A DNA stretch of 54,554 nucleotides, taken from assembly GCA_045546915.1 (NCBI GenBank), contig JAZQDU010000020.1, positions 1-54,554 on the forward strand, read 5' to 3'. Positions 1 through 7,254 of this stretch are shown here, one piece after another. Positions within the stretch are counted from its first letter, which is position 1, and every line of letters begins with the position of its first letter. This stretch comes from UMGS172 sp045546915 (GTDB lineage Bacteria; Bacillota; Clostridia; Oscillospirales; Acutalibacteraceae). The position numbers and the translations under genes were made by a program. The notes below the pieces were generated by a model, which saw only the letters and a program-made list of their open reading frames with translations, was not told where the DNA came from and did not search any database.

Positions 1-1
1 G

Positions 2-559
2 GAGGAAGAGTTGGCACAAATCTTGACCAATGTGCGTACAATCGTTGCCTCTGCTGAGCCGGGCAGATCTGATTCCAAAACCGATGAATTGTTAAATTCT
101 CTTGCAACACAAAACGGTTATGGTTCTTTGCCGGAAGGACGACTTTTCCCATTATATTTTGAAGGACATCAGGAGATCGGTTTTCCTGTGCATGTCACCG
201 TTAGTGTTGAGAAAGGTCTTCTTGACGGAGGCACGGATCTTTACGTCTATCATATTGCCGAAGACGGCATCATTGAGTTGTTGGGCAAGGCTGAATACGG
301 TACGTATGAGGATGGCACGATTGAGAGCATATCGTTTTACACCTCGTCCTTTTCCACTTTCTTTACATCGGCAAAGGAGTTGGACACGGATATTTCGGTC
401 GTCACCGGAGACAGTGAATCAACAGATGATGTGGGAAGTACCGCAGAGAACGAAAACCCACCCCGTTCCTGGCTGGTGTTATTTGTTGTTTTAATGAGTG
501 TAATTGTCGTTTTGCTCGTTGTTACTATTGTGCTGAGAAGAAAGCGCAAAAAGGTATAA
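2..559 (+). CDS. C-terminal part of a surface-anchored protein (5' end outside window)
   Basis: The reading frame is open back to the first bases of the window, so this is the 3' end of a longer gene; the in-frame TTG at 11 need not be the true start. About 110 residues look like an extracellular beta-rich domain (many aromatic and Thr/Ser residues, several Gly turns). An acidic Ser/Thr/Glu linker follows, then one hydrophobic segment of about 23 residues (WLVLFVVLMS onward) and a basic tail RRKRKK. This arrangement fits a single-pass protein with its bulk outside the cell and a positive stop-transfer end. The gene looks somewhat richer in GC than its neighbours, which may mean a separate origin. 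I do not recognise the domain family. Confidence 0.6.
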   Translation, partial: EEELAQILTNVRTIVASAEPGRSDSKTDELLNSLATQNGYGSLPEGRLFPLYFEGHQEIGFPVHVTVSVEKGLLDGGTDLYVYHIAEDGIIELLGKAEYGTYEDGTIESISFYTSSFSTFFTSAKELDTDISVVTGDSESTDDVGSTAENENPPRSWLVLFVVLMSVIVVLLVVTIVLRRKRKKV

Positions 560-905
560 ACTTGATTTTACTGAAAGCCAGGAAGATGATGGACAAGAAA
601 CGCCCTCAATGAAAATGACTTGATTGAGGTGATATCTTTTTCGGTTCTCAATAAAAAGGGACAAGAAAGATCATCAACTATGACACGCACCGAGAAAAAA
701 TATAAAAAAGTCCGAAAAAGCCTTGTTACAAGCGGATTTTCCTTAAAATTCGGTGATATCCTTTTCGGTGCTACGAGCCAAAGCCCCAAGGACGATAAGT
801 TCTTGGGGCTTACTTCTTACCTATTACCTCTTCACTCTTACCTCAAAAAAGTCCTTGAGGCTTTGGGAAGTAATAAGTAATAAGTAAGAGGTAATAAGTA
901 TTTTT
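560..905. repeat. Gene-free stretch with nested palindromes and a direct repeat
   Basis: No convincing gene lies between 560 and 965. A 9-bp stem AGCCCCAAG / CTTGGGGCT sits at 782-790 and 802-810. It is flanked by an imperfect inverted pair made of TTACTTCTTACCTATTACC-like units (about 808-843) and GTAATAAGTAATAAGTAAGAGG-type units (about 868-901). Inside is a smaller stem CCTCAA / TTGAGG. A near-identical 15-mer starting GATATC occurs at about 631 and 756. An 86-residue reading frame runs through the structure but looks like a by-product. The nested stems resemble a small dispersed palindromic repeat (REP/MITE-like); copy number cannot be judged here. Confidence 0.45.
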
Positions 906-906
906 T

Positions 907-931
907 GCAAGGCTTCGCCTTGCTTTTTTTC
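907..931 (+). terminator. Rho-independent terminator
   Basis: A perfect 7-bp stem GCAAGGC / GCCTTGC with a TTC loop is followed by eight bases that are nearly all T. It would end rightward transcription coming from the surface-protein side. Confidence 0.75.
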
Positions 932-947
932 TTTATATTGTTATAAT
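920..947 (+). promoter_or_regulatory. Possible promoter of the AAA ATPase gene
   Basis: TTGCTT at 920-925 and TATAAT at 942-947 are 16 nt apart. The -35 box overlaps the 3' arm of the preceding terminator, so the pairing is tentative; the -10 box is a perfect match. Confidence 0.4.
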
Positions 948-965
948 GTTATGTAGGGTGATAAT

Positions 966-1718
966 ATGTCGACAAGGTATATCAGCAGCATTCTTTTTAA
1001 CAACAACCTTAATAGTTCTTCTTATCTTAACAAATTACCTGTTATTCAGTATTTAAAACGTTCAAAATGCTTAGATTTTACTGCCGATATAACTTTTTTC
1101 GTTGGGGAAAACGGCACAGGTAAATCAACGCTTTTAGAGGCAATTGCCGTTGCCTACGGTTTTAACGCTGAAGGCGGTTCTAAAAATTTTACATTTTCCA
1201 CAAACTCTACACATTCAGAACTATATAAACACATTGAAGTAGGGAAAAAAGGGTTCGCGAAGGACGGTTTTTTCCTCAGGGCCGAAAGCCTTTACAATGT
1301 CGCCACCAACATTGATGATATGGACAAAGATGCTTCATTTGACCCTCTTGTTATTGAAAGTTACGGTGGTGTTTCATTACATAATCAGTCCCACGGAGAA
1401 AGTTTTTTATCTATTATTCAAAACCGCTTTTTCGGTAACGGTCTTTATATTCTCGACGAACCAGAAGCTGCATTATCTCCCATGAAATTACTCACACTAA
1501 TGGCTGAAATTGATAGTTTAATAAAGAAAAACTCGCAATTTATTATTGCTACTCATTCCCCTATCTTAATGGCTTTTCCGAATGCAGAAATTTTAGAATT
1601 TTCACAAAACGGAATCAGAAGTGTAAACTATCAGGATACAGACCATTTTAACATAACAAAACGGTTTTTAGATAATCCTGAAAAAATGTTACATTATTTG
1701 TTAGATAACAACATTTAA
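966..1718 (+). CDS. AAA/ABC-type ATPase (COG3910-like, function unknown)
   Basis: This 250-residue protein has one complete ABC-class ATPase core: Walker A GENGTGKST at residues 47-55, a signature-like SHGES near 142-146, Walker B YILDEPEAALS near 161-171, and a switch histidine in ATHSP near 195-199. The region between Walker A and the signature is short, leaving no room for the long coiled coil of SMC or RecF proteins. It matches the small predicted ATPases of COG3910/AAA_21. There are no membrane segments. AGGGTG lies before ATG 966. Some OLD-like ATPases act in defence with a partner nuclease or effector, but no partner lies next to it here, so the role is open. Confidence 0.8.
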   Translation: MSTRYISSILFNNNLNSSSYLNKLPVIQYLKRSKCLDFTADITFFVGENGTGKSTLLEAIAVAYGFNAEGGSKNFTFSTNSTHSELYKHIEVGKKGFAKDGFFLRAESLYNVATNIDDMDKDASFDPLVIESYGGVSLHNQSHGESFLSIIQNRFFGNGLYILDEPEAALSPMKLLTLMAEIDSLIKKNSQFIIATHSPILMAFPNAEILEFSQNGIRSVNYQDTDHFNITKRFLDNPEKMLHYLLDNNI

Positions 1719-1746
1719 AACGGTTTACCGCGCAAATTACTAATCA

Positions 1747-1775
1747 TTGACAAAAAAATTAAACTCTGTTATATT
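1747..1775 (+). promoter_or_regulatory. Sigma-A type promoter of glnA
   Basis: TTGACA at 1747-1752 and TATATT at 1770-1775 are separated by 17 nt. The -10 box ends 32 bases before the glnA start, so the leader is short and no riboswitch is present. Confidence 0.65.
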
Positions 1776-1807
1776 ACTAATATAATATATATTTAGGAGA
1801 TGTTTAT

Positions 1808-3232
1808 ATGGCAAAAACTGTTAAGGACATACTTGCAATCATTAAAGAAAATGATATTAAAATGGTCGATTTTAAGATGGTTGATATAAACGGTCAGTAC
1901 CGCCACGTTACCATTCCTGCTGAAAATTTTTCTGAGGATACAATGAAAAGCGGTATCGGGTTTGACGCCTCCAACTATGGCTATGCCGTTGTTGAAAAGA
2001 GTGACATGGTATTCATTCCCGACCCTGACACTGCCAATATCGACCCGTTTTGCGAAATACCTACCCTTTCTATGACCGGTAACGCAATGATAATTGACAC
2101 ACCCGAAAACCGCCCTCTCGCTCAGTATCCCCGTAACATCATTAAAGCGGCTGTTGAGCACATGAAAAAGAGCGGCGTTGCAGACGAAATGAAAATTTTG
2201 CCTGAATTTGAATTCTATCTTTTCGACGACGTTACCTGGAGTGTTGAAGGTCGATACATCGGTGCTACTGTTGATGCCAACCAGTCTTACTGGAACTCTG
2301 CCACTGAAGGACGCGGAGTAGTTGTTCCTAAACAGAAAAACTACCATATTGCCAAACCTTTTGACACCTCCTATGAGTGCCGTAGCGAAATGTGTATGCT
2401 CATGAAACAGGCAGGTATTGAAATCAATTACCATCACCCTGAGGTCGCAGCATCCGGTCAGTTTGAGATTGAGCCTCAACTTGGAGAGGTTGTTCACATG
2501 GCTGATGCAACCATGATGATTAAATATATCATTCATAACACCGCACTTAAATACGGCAAGAGTGCCACCTTTATGCCCAAGCCCATATACGGTGAAGCAG
2601 GTAGCGGTATGCACGTTCATATGATTCTTTTCAAAGACGGACAGCCTGTATTTTCCGATGATAACGGATATTCTCATTTGAGCCAAACAGCCCATTATTT
2701 CATCGGCGGTCTTTTAAAACATATCGGCTCGCTTTGTGCTATAACCAACCCCAGCACCAACTCATTTAAACGCCTTGTTCCCGGATTTGAAGCACCTGTA
2801 ACGGTTGGTTATGCTACTTCTAACAGAAGTGCTGTTATCCGTATTCCCGCTTATGCAAAGAGCCCTGATAAGCGCCGTTTTGAACTTCGCAACCCTGATG
2901 CCACTTGCAACCCCTACTTCTGCTATGCAGCAATCCTTATGGCCGGTCTTGACGGTATTAAAAACAAAATTGACCCTCATGCTAACGGTTGGGGTCCTTA
3001 TGATATGAACCTCTATAACCTCCCCGAAGAAGAAAAAGCCAAACTTCAGGGTCTGCCTGTATCGCTCGACGAGGCTCTTGATTGTCTTGAAAAAGATTAT
3101 GAGTACCTCACAGAAGGCGGCGTTTTCCCCGAAGAACTTATTCGCAATTTTATCAAAACAAAACGTGCCGAATGCAGACAACTTTCTGCTATTCCTCACC
3201 CCGCTGAGTTTGATAAATACTACAACTTATAA
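1808..3232 (+). CDS. glnA: Glutamine synthetase, type I
   Basis: Makes glutamine from glutamate, ammonia and ATP in the cytoplasm; the active form in this family is a dodecamer. The 474-residue protein has the full GS fold. An N-terminal beta-grasp domain is followed by a catalytic domain with the metal-binding stretch EFEFYLF, the ATP loop KPIYGEAGSGMHVH, the glutamate-site stretch NPSTNSFKRLVPG and the NRSA.IRIP motif. The C-terminus keeps an NLYNLPEEE loop with a tyrosine where the adenylylated tyrosine of the GSI-beta form lies. It is longer than the usual Bacillus-type enzyme of about 444 residues. AGGAG sits 7 nt before ATG. It appears to be transcribed alone, with its own promoter and terminator. 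Confidence 0.95.
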   Translation: MAKTVKDILAIIKENDIKMVDFKMVDINGQYRHVTIPAENFSEDTMKSGIGFDASNYGYAVVEKSDMVFIPDPDTANIDPFCEIPTLSMTGNAMIIDTPENRPLAQYPRNIIKAAVEHMKKSGVADEMKILPEFEFYLFDDVTWSVEGRYIGATVDANQSYWNSATEGRGVVVPKQKNYHIAKPFDTSYECRSEMCMLMKQAGIEINYHHPEVAASGQFEIEPQLGEVVHMADATMMIKYIIHNTALKYGKSATFMPKPIYGEAGSGMHVHMILFKDGQPVFSDDNGYSHLSQTAHYFIGGLLKHIGSLCAITNPSTNSFKRLVPGFEAPVTVGYATSNRSAVIRIPAYAKSPDKRRFELRNPDATCNPYFCYAAILMAGLDGIKNKIDPHANGWGPYDMNLYNLPEEEKAKLQGLPVSLDEALDCLEKDYEYLTEGGVFPEELIRNFIKTKRAECRQLSAIPHPAEFDKYYNL

Positions 3233-3240
3233 TAAAAAAA

Positions 3241-3277
3241 CCGCCGTACTCGTAATGGGTACGGCGGCATTTTATTT
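3241..3277 (+). terminator. Terminator after glnA
   Basis: CCGCCGTAC (3241-3249) pairs perfectly with GTACGGCGG (3259-3267) around a 9-nt loop and is followed by a T-rich run. Confidence 0.8.
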
Positions 3278-3285
3278 AAAAACAA

Positions 3286-3465
3286 TTATTTAATGCTGTT
3301 TTCGTAAGACTCAATCATTTTCTTAACCATCTGTCCGCCGATGGAACCAGCCTGCTTTGCGGTGAGGTCACCGTTGTAACCCTGCTTGAGGTTTACGCCA
3401 ACCTCGTTAGCAGCCTCCATCTTAAAGCGATTGAGTGCTTCCTTTGCCTCAGGAACTACTGTCAT
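3286..3465 (-). CDS. Alpha/beta-type small acid-soluble spore protein (SASP)
   Basis: A 59-residue DNA-binding protein of the family that coats spore DNA and protects it from UV and heat. Both family signatures are visible: a KMEAANEVGV-type segment, where the germination protease GPR cuts, and GDLTAKQAGSIGGQMVKKMI near the C-terminus. The start is ATG 3465, because AAGGAGGG lies 6 nt upstream; a longer frame from 3498 would put that ribosome site inside the gene. It is a single gene read leftward, convergent with glnA. The family is found in endospore formers and is expressed in the forespore under sigma-G; I could not pick out a clear sigma-G promoter. Confidence 0.93.
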   Translation of the reverse strand: MTVVPEAKEALNRFKMEAANEVGVNLKQGYNGDLTAKQAGSIGGQMVKKMIESYENSIK

Positions 3466-3543
3466 TTGTTTTCCCTCCTTTTTTATTTGCGTCTGCAATA
3501 TTATTTTTATCCATGTTAAAAAATATATTAAAGGTAAAATATG

Positions 3544-3583
3544 AAAAATCGGATTACAGAAATTACTGTAACCCGATTTTTTT
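3544..3583 (-). terminator. Terminator at the end of the SPFH operon
   Basis: AAAAATCGG (3544-3552) pairs with CCGATTTTT (3573-3581), with a further inner stem around a short loop. A/T runs on both sides make it usable in both directions. The stop codon of the DUF2238 gene lies at its edge. Confidence 0.6.
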
Positions 3584-4145
3584 AAATTTTATTTTTCTTT
3601 AATTTTTTCACAATAACCGTAATTAAAGCGAAGGTTAATGCACCCAAAACTCCGGCAATTATATCCCCCATTGTATTACTGTTATCACCTTGTGACTGCA
3701 TTCCGAATATATTATCAACACTGAATTCATAAATTTCCCAAAACGCAGCACACGAGCATGAAAAGAAAAATGCAAATAAGTTTTTCAAAAAAACTCCGTT
3801 ATCCTTAATTTGCCTTTTATATAATGTTCGTTCACCAAGGTTAAAACCCAAATACGACAGCACAATACCGCTAATATAATGCACGATTTTGTCATAAAAA
3901 TATAATGTTCCGTAAAGCCCAAGAACCGAGCCTAACGACGACGCAAAAAGGCAGAATAAATATGCCGAAATTTGCACCGTTACGGGCATTTTAAATGTCA
4001 CTAAGAATACAACGAAAAACGCTAAATATGAACCAATGATTCGCAAAAGATTAAAATCTTTTAGCATCAACGAAGCAGCACAGCACACGGTATTTACTAA
4101 TATGCTTGCAACAAAAAACAATACTTTTCTTTTTTTACAACTCAT
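3582..4145 (-). CDS. DUF2238/YjdF-like membrane protein
   Basis: A 187-residue integral membrane protein with about five hydrophobic segments. The family marks are a conserved His in YDKIVHYISG (about residue 89), the WEIYEFSVDNIFG segment, and a DNSNTMGDIIAGVLGA segment near the last helix, which together resemble DUF2238 (E. coli YjdF). Conserved polar residues within the membrane suggest binding or transport, but the family function is unknown to me. It starts 4 nt after the upstream ribbon-helix-helix gene, with no clear ribosome site, so translation is probably coupled. It is the last gene of the SPFH operon. Confidence 0.75.
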   Translation of the reverse strand: MSCKKRKVLFFVASILVNTVCCAASLMLKDFNLLRIIGSYLAFFVVFLVTFKMPVTVQISAYLFCLFASSLGSVLGLYGTLYFYDKIVHYISGIVLSYLGFNLGERTLYKRQIKDNGVFLKNLFAFFFSCSCAAFWEIYEFSVDNIFGMQSQGDNSNTMGDIIAGVLGALTFALITVIVKKLKKNKI

Positions 4146-4149
4146 GCTA

Positions 4150-4353
4150 TTATTCTATGTCTAATTCGGGTGGAATATCAATTTCATCCGATACATACTT
4201 TCCGTTTTTTTTGCGTTGGCGAACGCACTCGGAAAGCAGATATTCTATCTGCCCGTTAACCGAGCGAAAATCGTCCTCAGCCCAAGCAGCAATAGCGTTA
4301 TATAACTTTGGTGAAAGCCTTAATGGTACCTGTTTTTTTTGATTATCGTTCAT
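4150..4353 (-). CDS. Arc/CopG-like ribbon-helix-helix protein
   Basis: A 67-residue protein with the ribbon-helix-helix pattern: a basic beta strand (KQVPLRLSPKLY), helix A (NAIAAWAEDDF), and a turn with helix B (SVNGQIEYLLSECVRQR). The tail is acidic. Such proteins bind operator DNA as dimers through the strand. It begins 5 nt after the SPFH gene stop and is followed 4 nt later by the DUF2238 gene, so all three form one operon. A perfect palindrome on the operon promoter (5416-5432) is a natural candidate for its own operator; that link is inferred. Small proteins of this type beside SPFH genes are common in Firmicutes and are often misnamed in databases. Confidence 0.7.
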   Translation of the reverse strand: MNDNQKKQVPLRLSPKLYNAIAAWAEDDFRSVNGQIEYLLSECVRQRKKNGKYVSDEIDIPPELDIE

Positions 4354-4358
4354 AAAAA

Positions 4359-5381
4359 TTAATAAAGACTGCCCGAATTGACTATCGGTTGAGCATCGTG
4401 ATTACCGCAAAGCACAACCAAAAGATTCGAGACCATAGCCGCCTTTCTTTCATCGTCAAGTTGAACTTTTCCGCCTTCTTCAAGCCTTTCAAGTGCTAAT
4501 TCAACCATGCCGACCGCACCGTCAACTATCATTTTTCTGGCATCAATAATTGCCGATGCCTGCTGACGTTGAAGCATTACTGCCGCAATTTCGGGCGCGT
4601 AAGCAAGATAAGTAATTCTCGCCTCGATTATTTCGATTCCCGCGTCTTGTACTCTGGCTTGAATTTCATTTCGTATTCTTTCAGCGACGACTTCACTTGA
4701 ACCGCGAAGACTTCCCTCATCTGCAACACCGTCACCTGTAGTATCCACATTCGGTGCTACATCATACGGATAAATTCTTACTACATTTCTCAATGCACTG
4801 TCACACTGCAAAGAAAGATATTCCTTATAATTATCAACATTAAACACAGCCTTAGCAGTATCAACAATTTTCCACATAACTGCAATGCCGATTTCAACCG
4901 GATTACCAAGGCAATCGTTAATCTTTTGACGGTTGTTGTTAAGCGTCATTACCTTGAGTGAAATTCTTTTGTTGGCAGATTCAAAGTCAACATTGGTACC
5001 CTTTGTAGCGGCAGAAATCAATTTGTTTGAGGTAGAAACATCACCGCTTTGATTAAGTTTAGTCGCAGCGGCAGGATTTACCGACACGCAAAAAGGATTT
5101 ACATAATAAAAACCGTTTCCCTTTAATGTACCGATATATTTACCAAATAGTGTAAGTACAAGTGCTTCTTGAGGTTTTAAAACTTTAAGTCCCAAAAGCG
5201 GAATCCACCCAACGAACTCAATAATAAATCCTACAACCAATGAAACAACAAAAAGTGTTGGATTTTTGTGCTCAAAAATTGCTGCGACTATAATAAGTGC
5301 AATGCCTATAAACAACAAAAGTACCGTTAAAATGAGTGCGAGCATGCCGTGTTGCTTATTTTTTAAAATCTTTTCTTCCAT
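4359..5381 (-). CDS. SPFH/Band 7 domain membrane protein
   Basis: A 340-residue protein with two N-terminal hydrophobic segments (about residues 13-35 and 42-65) followed by the SPFH/prohibitin fold. The fold is seen in LKPQEALVLTLFGKYIGTLKGNGFYYVNPF, in the region around KVMTLNNNRQK, and in the helical part ERIRNEIQARVQDAGIEIIEARITY. The end is rich in Ala/Glu helix. Members form ring-like membrane scaffolds. An acidic loop VDTTGDGVADE inside the SPFH domain looks like an EF-hand or dockerin-type calcium loop, which is unusual here. It is the first gene of a three-gene operon with a strong promoter at 5414-5442. Confidence 0.88.
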   Translation of the reverse strand: MEEKILKNKQHGMLALILTVLLLFIGIALIIVAAIFEHKNPTLFVVSLVVGFIIEFVGWIPLLGLKVLKPQEALVLTLFGKYIGTLKGNGFYYVNPFCVSVNPAAATKLNQSGDVSTSNKLISAATKGTNVDFESANKRISLKVMTLNNNRQKINDCLGNPVEIGIAVMWKIVDTAKAVFNVDNYKEYLSLQCDSALRNVVRIYPYDVAPNVDTTGDGVADEGSLRGSSEVVAERIRNEIQARVQDAGIEIIEARITYLAYAPEIAAVMLQRQQASAIIDARKMIVDGAVGMVELALERLEEGGKVQLDDERKAAMVSNLLVVLCGNHDAQPIVNSGSLY

Positions 5382-5413
5382 ACATAATCCCCCTTAGATT
5401 TGTTTGCATCTAT

Positions 5414-5442
5414 ATGATATCATTTTGATATCTTGAAGTCAA
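5414..5442 (-). promoter_or_regulatory. Promoter of the SPFH operon with an overlapping palindrome
   Basis: On the minus strand TTGACT (5442-5437) and TATCAT (5419-5414) are 17 nt apart. The palindrome GATATCA-TTT-TGATATC (5416-5432) covers the -10 box and most of the spacer, the classic place for a repressor operator. Confidence 0.65.
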
Positions 5443-5462
5443 TATATTTTTAAAAATTTTTC

Positions 5463-5490
5463 TTGAGTTTAATCTAATATGTGTTAAAAT
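5463..5490 (+). promoter_or_regulatory. Possible promoter of the MBL-pgeF-malQ operon
   Basis: TTGAGT at 5463-5468 and TAAAAT at 5485-5490 are 16 nt apart, 32 bases before the first gene. Confidence 0.5.
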
Positions 5491-5522
5491 AATCATGTAG
5501 TAATCTTAAAAATGGTGAACAT

Positions 5523-6419
5523 ATGCGCAAAATAAAACTGTTATCCTTAATTCTGTCTTTAACACTTATCTTTTCTATAGTATCGGGTTGCTCTGACGAA
5601 AATAGCAATCATTTTTCAGATGAATGTCTTACAGTATACTTTTTCGATGTTGGAAATGCCGACAGTTCGTTACTTTTGTTCCCTGACGGAGTTGTAATGC
5701 TCATTGACGCAGGCAACCGCAACGACGGTGCATTGATTGCCGATTTTTTACGGTCAATTGGCATCAAAACTATTGATTACTTTGTACTAACCCACCCTCA
5801 TGAAGACCACATCGGCGGTGCTGTTGATGTTTTTGATATGCTAAAAATTTCAACCGTTTGTATGCCGTTGATTGATGAAGAGTTTTTACCTCAATCGGGT
5901 ATTTACGAAAAACTCAAAACCAGCATTGAAAAAGAAGAATGTAAAACAGTATATTTAAGTTCGGGTGAAGTTCTCACCGAAAAGGATAACTATAACGTTT
6001 CGGCATTATCACCCAACCCAAACGGTATTTACAGCGACCTTAACGATTATTCGGCCGTTTTAATGGTAAACTGTTTTACTAACACGCTCATCTTCACCGG
6101 TGACGCCGAAAAGCCCGCCGAACTTGATATGCAAGCCCAGAAGATTAACCTTGATGCTGATATATTAAAGGTCGGCCATCATGGCAGTTCAGGTGCTTCA
6201 AGCGATGAGTTCTTAAAACTTATTACCCCGACTGTTTCGGTTATTTCATGCGGTATTAACAATTCATACGGCCATCCGAGTCCTAAAGCACTCGAACGAT
6301 TGCAAAATATTGGCTCTAAAATTTACAGAACAGATACTGTCGGCACCGTCATTGCCAAGTGCTACGACGGTGGATTTAACATTGAAACTGACAGCGAAAT
6401 TTGTCTTAACGGAGACTAA
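5523..6419 (+). CDS. ComEC-like metallo-beta-lactamase-fold lipoprotein
   Basis: A 298-residue exported protein. A signal peptide ends in the lipobox IVSGC (Cys about 23), so it is likely lipid-anchored on the outer face of the membrane. The rest is a metallo-beta-lactamase fold with the metal motif THPHEDHIGG, a later FTGDAE metal ligand, and GHHGSSGASS followed by the C-terminal SYGHPSP. These match the C-terminal domain of the competence protein ComEC and its stand-alone relatives, suspected nucleases or phosphodiesterases. No ComEC channel domain is present. It is the first gene of an operon, 3 nt before pgeF. The substrate is unknown. Confidence 0.85.
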   Translation: MRKIKLLSLILSLTLIFSIVSGCSDENSNHFSDECLTVYFFDVGNADSSLLLFPDGVVMLIDAGNRNDGALIADFLRSIGIKTIDYFVLTHPHEDHIGGAVDVFDMLKISTVCMPLIDEEFLPQSGIYEKLKTSIEKEECKTVYLSSGEVLTEKDNYNVSALSPNPNGIYSDLNDYSAVLMVNCFTNTLIFTGDAEKPAELDMQAQKINLDADILKVGHHGSSGASSDEFLKLITPTVSVISCGINNSYGHPSPKALERLQNIGSKIYRTDTVGTVIAKCYDGGFNIETDSEICLNGD

Positions 6420-6422
6420 ATT

Positions 6423-7244
6423 ATGATAAAAAGCGAAAATCTTAACATAAATGAGAAAAACGGTGTGACGTTTGTGACCTTTCCTGTTTTGGAAAAATAC
6501 GGCATAAAACACGCTTTTTCAACACGTTTAGGCGGTGTAAGTGACGGAATATACAGTTCGATGAACTTTTCTTTCACACAGGGCGATAACCCCGATAATG
6601 TTTTAGAAAACTACAAACGCATTTGCAACGCCATTGGTGTTGATTACAAAAGATGTGTTTTATCAAAACAAACACACACTACAAACATTAGAATTGTAAC
6701 CGAAGAAGACGCAGGAAAAGGTATTATAAAAGAACGTGATTTTGATGATATTGACGGTCTTATTACAAATGTGCCGGGACTTACGCTGGTGGTTCAATGT
6801 GCCGACTGTGTAGCAACATTATTTTACGACCCTATAAAAAAGGTTATTGCTGCTTCTCACGGCGGTTGGCGTGGAACTAAAGGAGAAATTCCTAAAAAAA
6901 CAGTACTTTTAATGCACGAAAAATTTGGTTGCAACCCAAGCGACATAGTCGTAGGCATCTCGCCCTCTATAGGCAAATGTTGTTTTGAGGTCGATACCCC
7001 CGTAGCCGAGGAATTTATGAAAATCGACTCGGTTGACAAAGATAAAATAATGACCTATGACGGAAACGGAAAATATCACATCGACCTTTGGCAAACCAAC
7101 GTTTTATCGTTATTATCGGTAGGAATCAAACTCGAAAACATGTCGGTTACCGACCTTTGCACAATGTGTCATCCCGATGTTTTCTTTTCTCACCGCGCTA
7201 CTAAAGGTAAACGTGGCAATTTGGCAGGATTAATATGTCTTTAA
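6423..7244 (+). CDS. pgeF: Peptidoglycan editing factor / polyphenol oxidase family protein
   Basis: A 273-residue member of the YfiH/PgeF (DUF152, laccase-domain) family, which in E. coli removes wrongly incorporated amino acids from peptidoglycan precursors; some members have purine nucleoside activity. The metal ligands are seen: His in KQTHTTNI, Cys in VQCADCVA, and His in ASHGGWRG. The N-terminal FSTRLGGVSDGIYSSMN and C-terminal SHRATKGKRGNLAGLI are typical. Length is normal. It lies between the MBL lipoprotein (3 nt) and malQ (10 nt) in one operon. Confidence 0.9.
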   Translation: MIKSENLNINEKNGVTFVTFPVLEKYGIKHAFSTRLGGVSDGIYSSMNFSFTQGDNPDNVLENYKRICNAIGVDYKRCVLSKQTHTTNIRIVTEEDAGKGIIKERDFDDIDGLITNVPGLTLVVQCADCVATLFYDPIKKVIAASHGGWRGTKGEIPKKTVLLMHEKFGCNPSDIVVGISPSIGKCCFEVDTPVAEEFMKIDSVDKDKIMTYDGNGKYHIDLWQTNVLSLLSVGIKLENMSVTDLCTMCHPDVFFSHRATKGKRGNLAGLICL

Positions 7245-7254
7245 GGAGTAAAAT

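Noticed and set aside
620..880. An 86-residue reading frame on the plus strand
   Set aside because: It runs through the palindromic repeat, has no ribosome site, and its sequence is explained by the repeat arms.
966..1718. A defence system around the lone AAA ATPase
   Set aside because: No nuclease, methylase, reverse transcriptase or toxin gene is adjacent.
1793..2695. A 300-residue frame opposite glnA
   Set aside because: Shadow of a strongly conserved gene; no ribosome site or domain.
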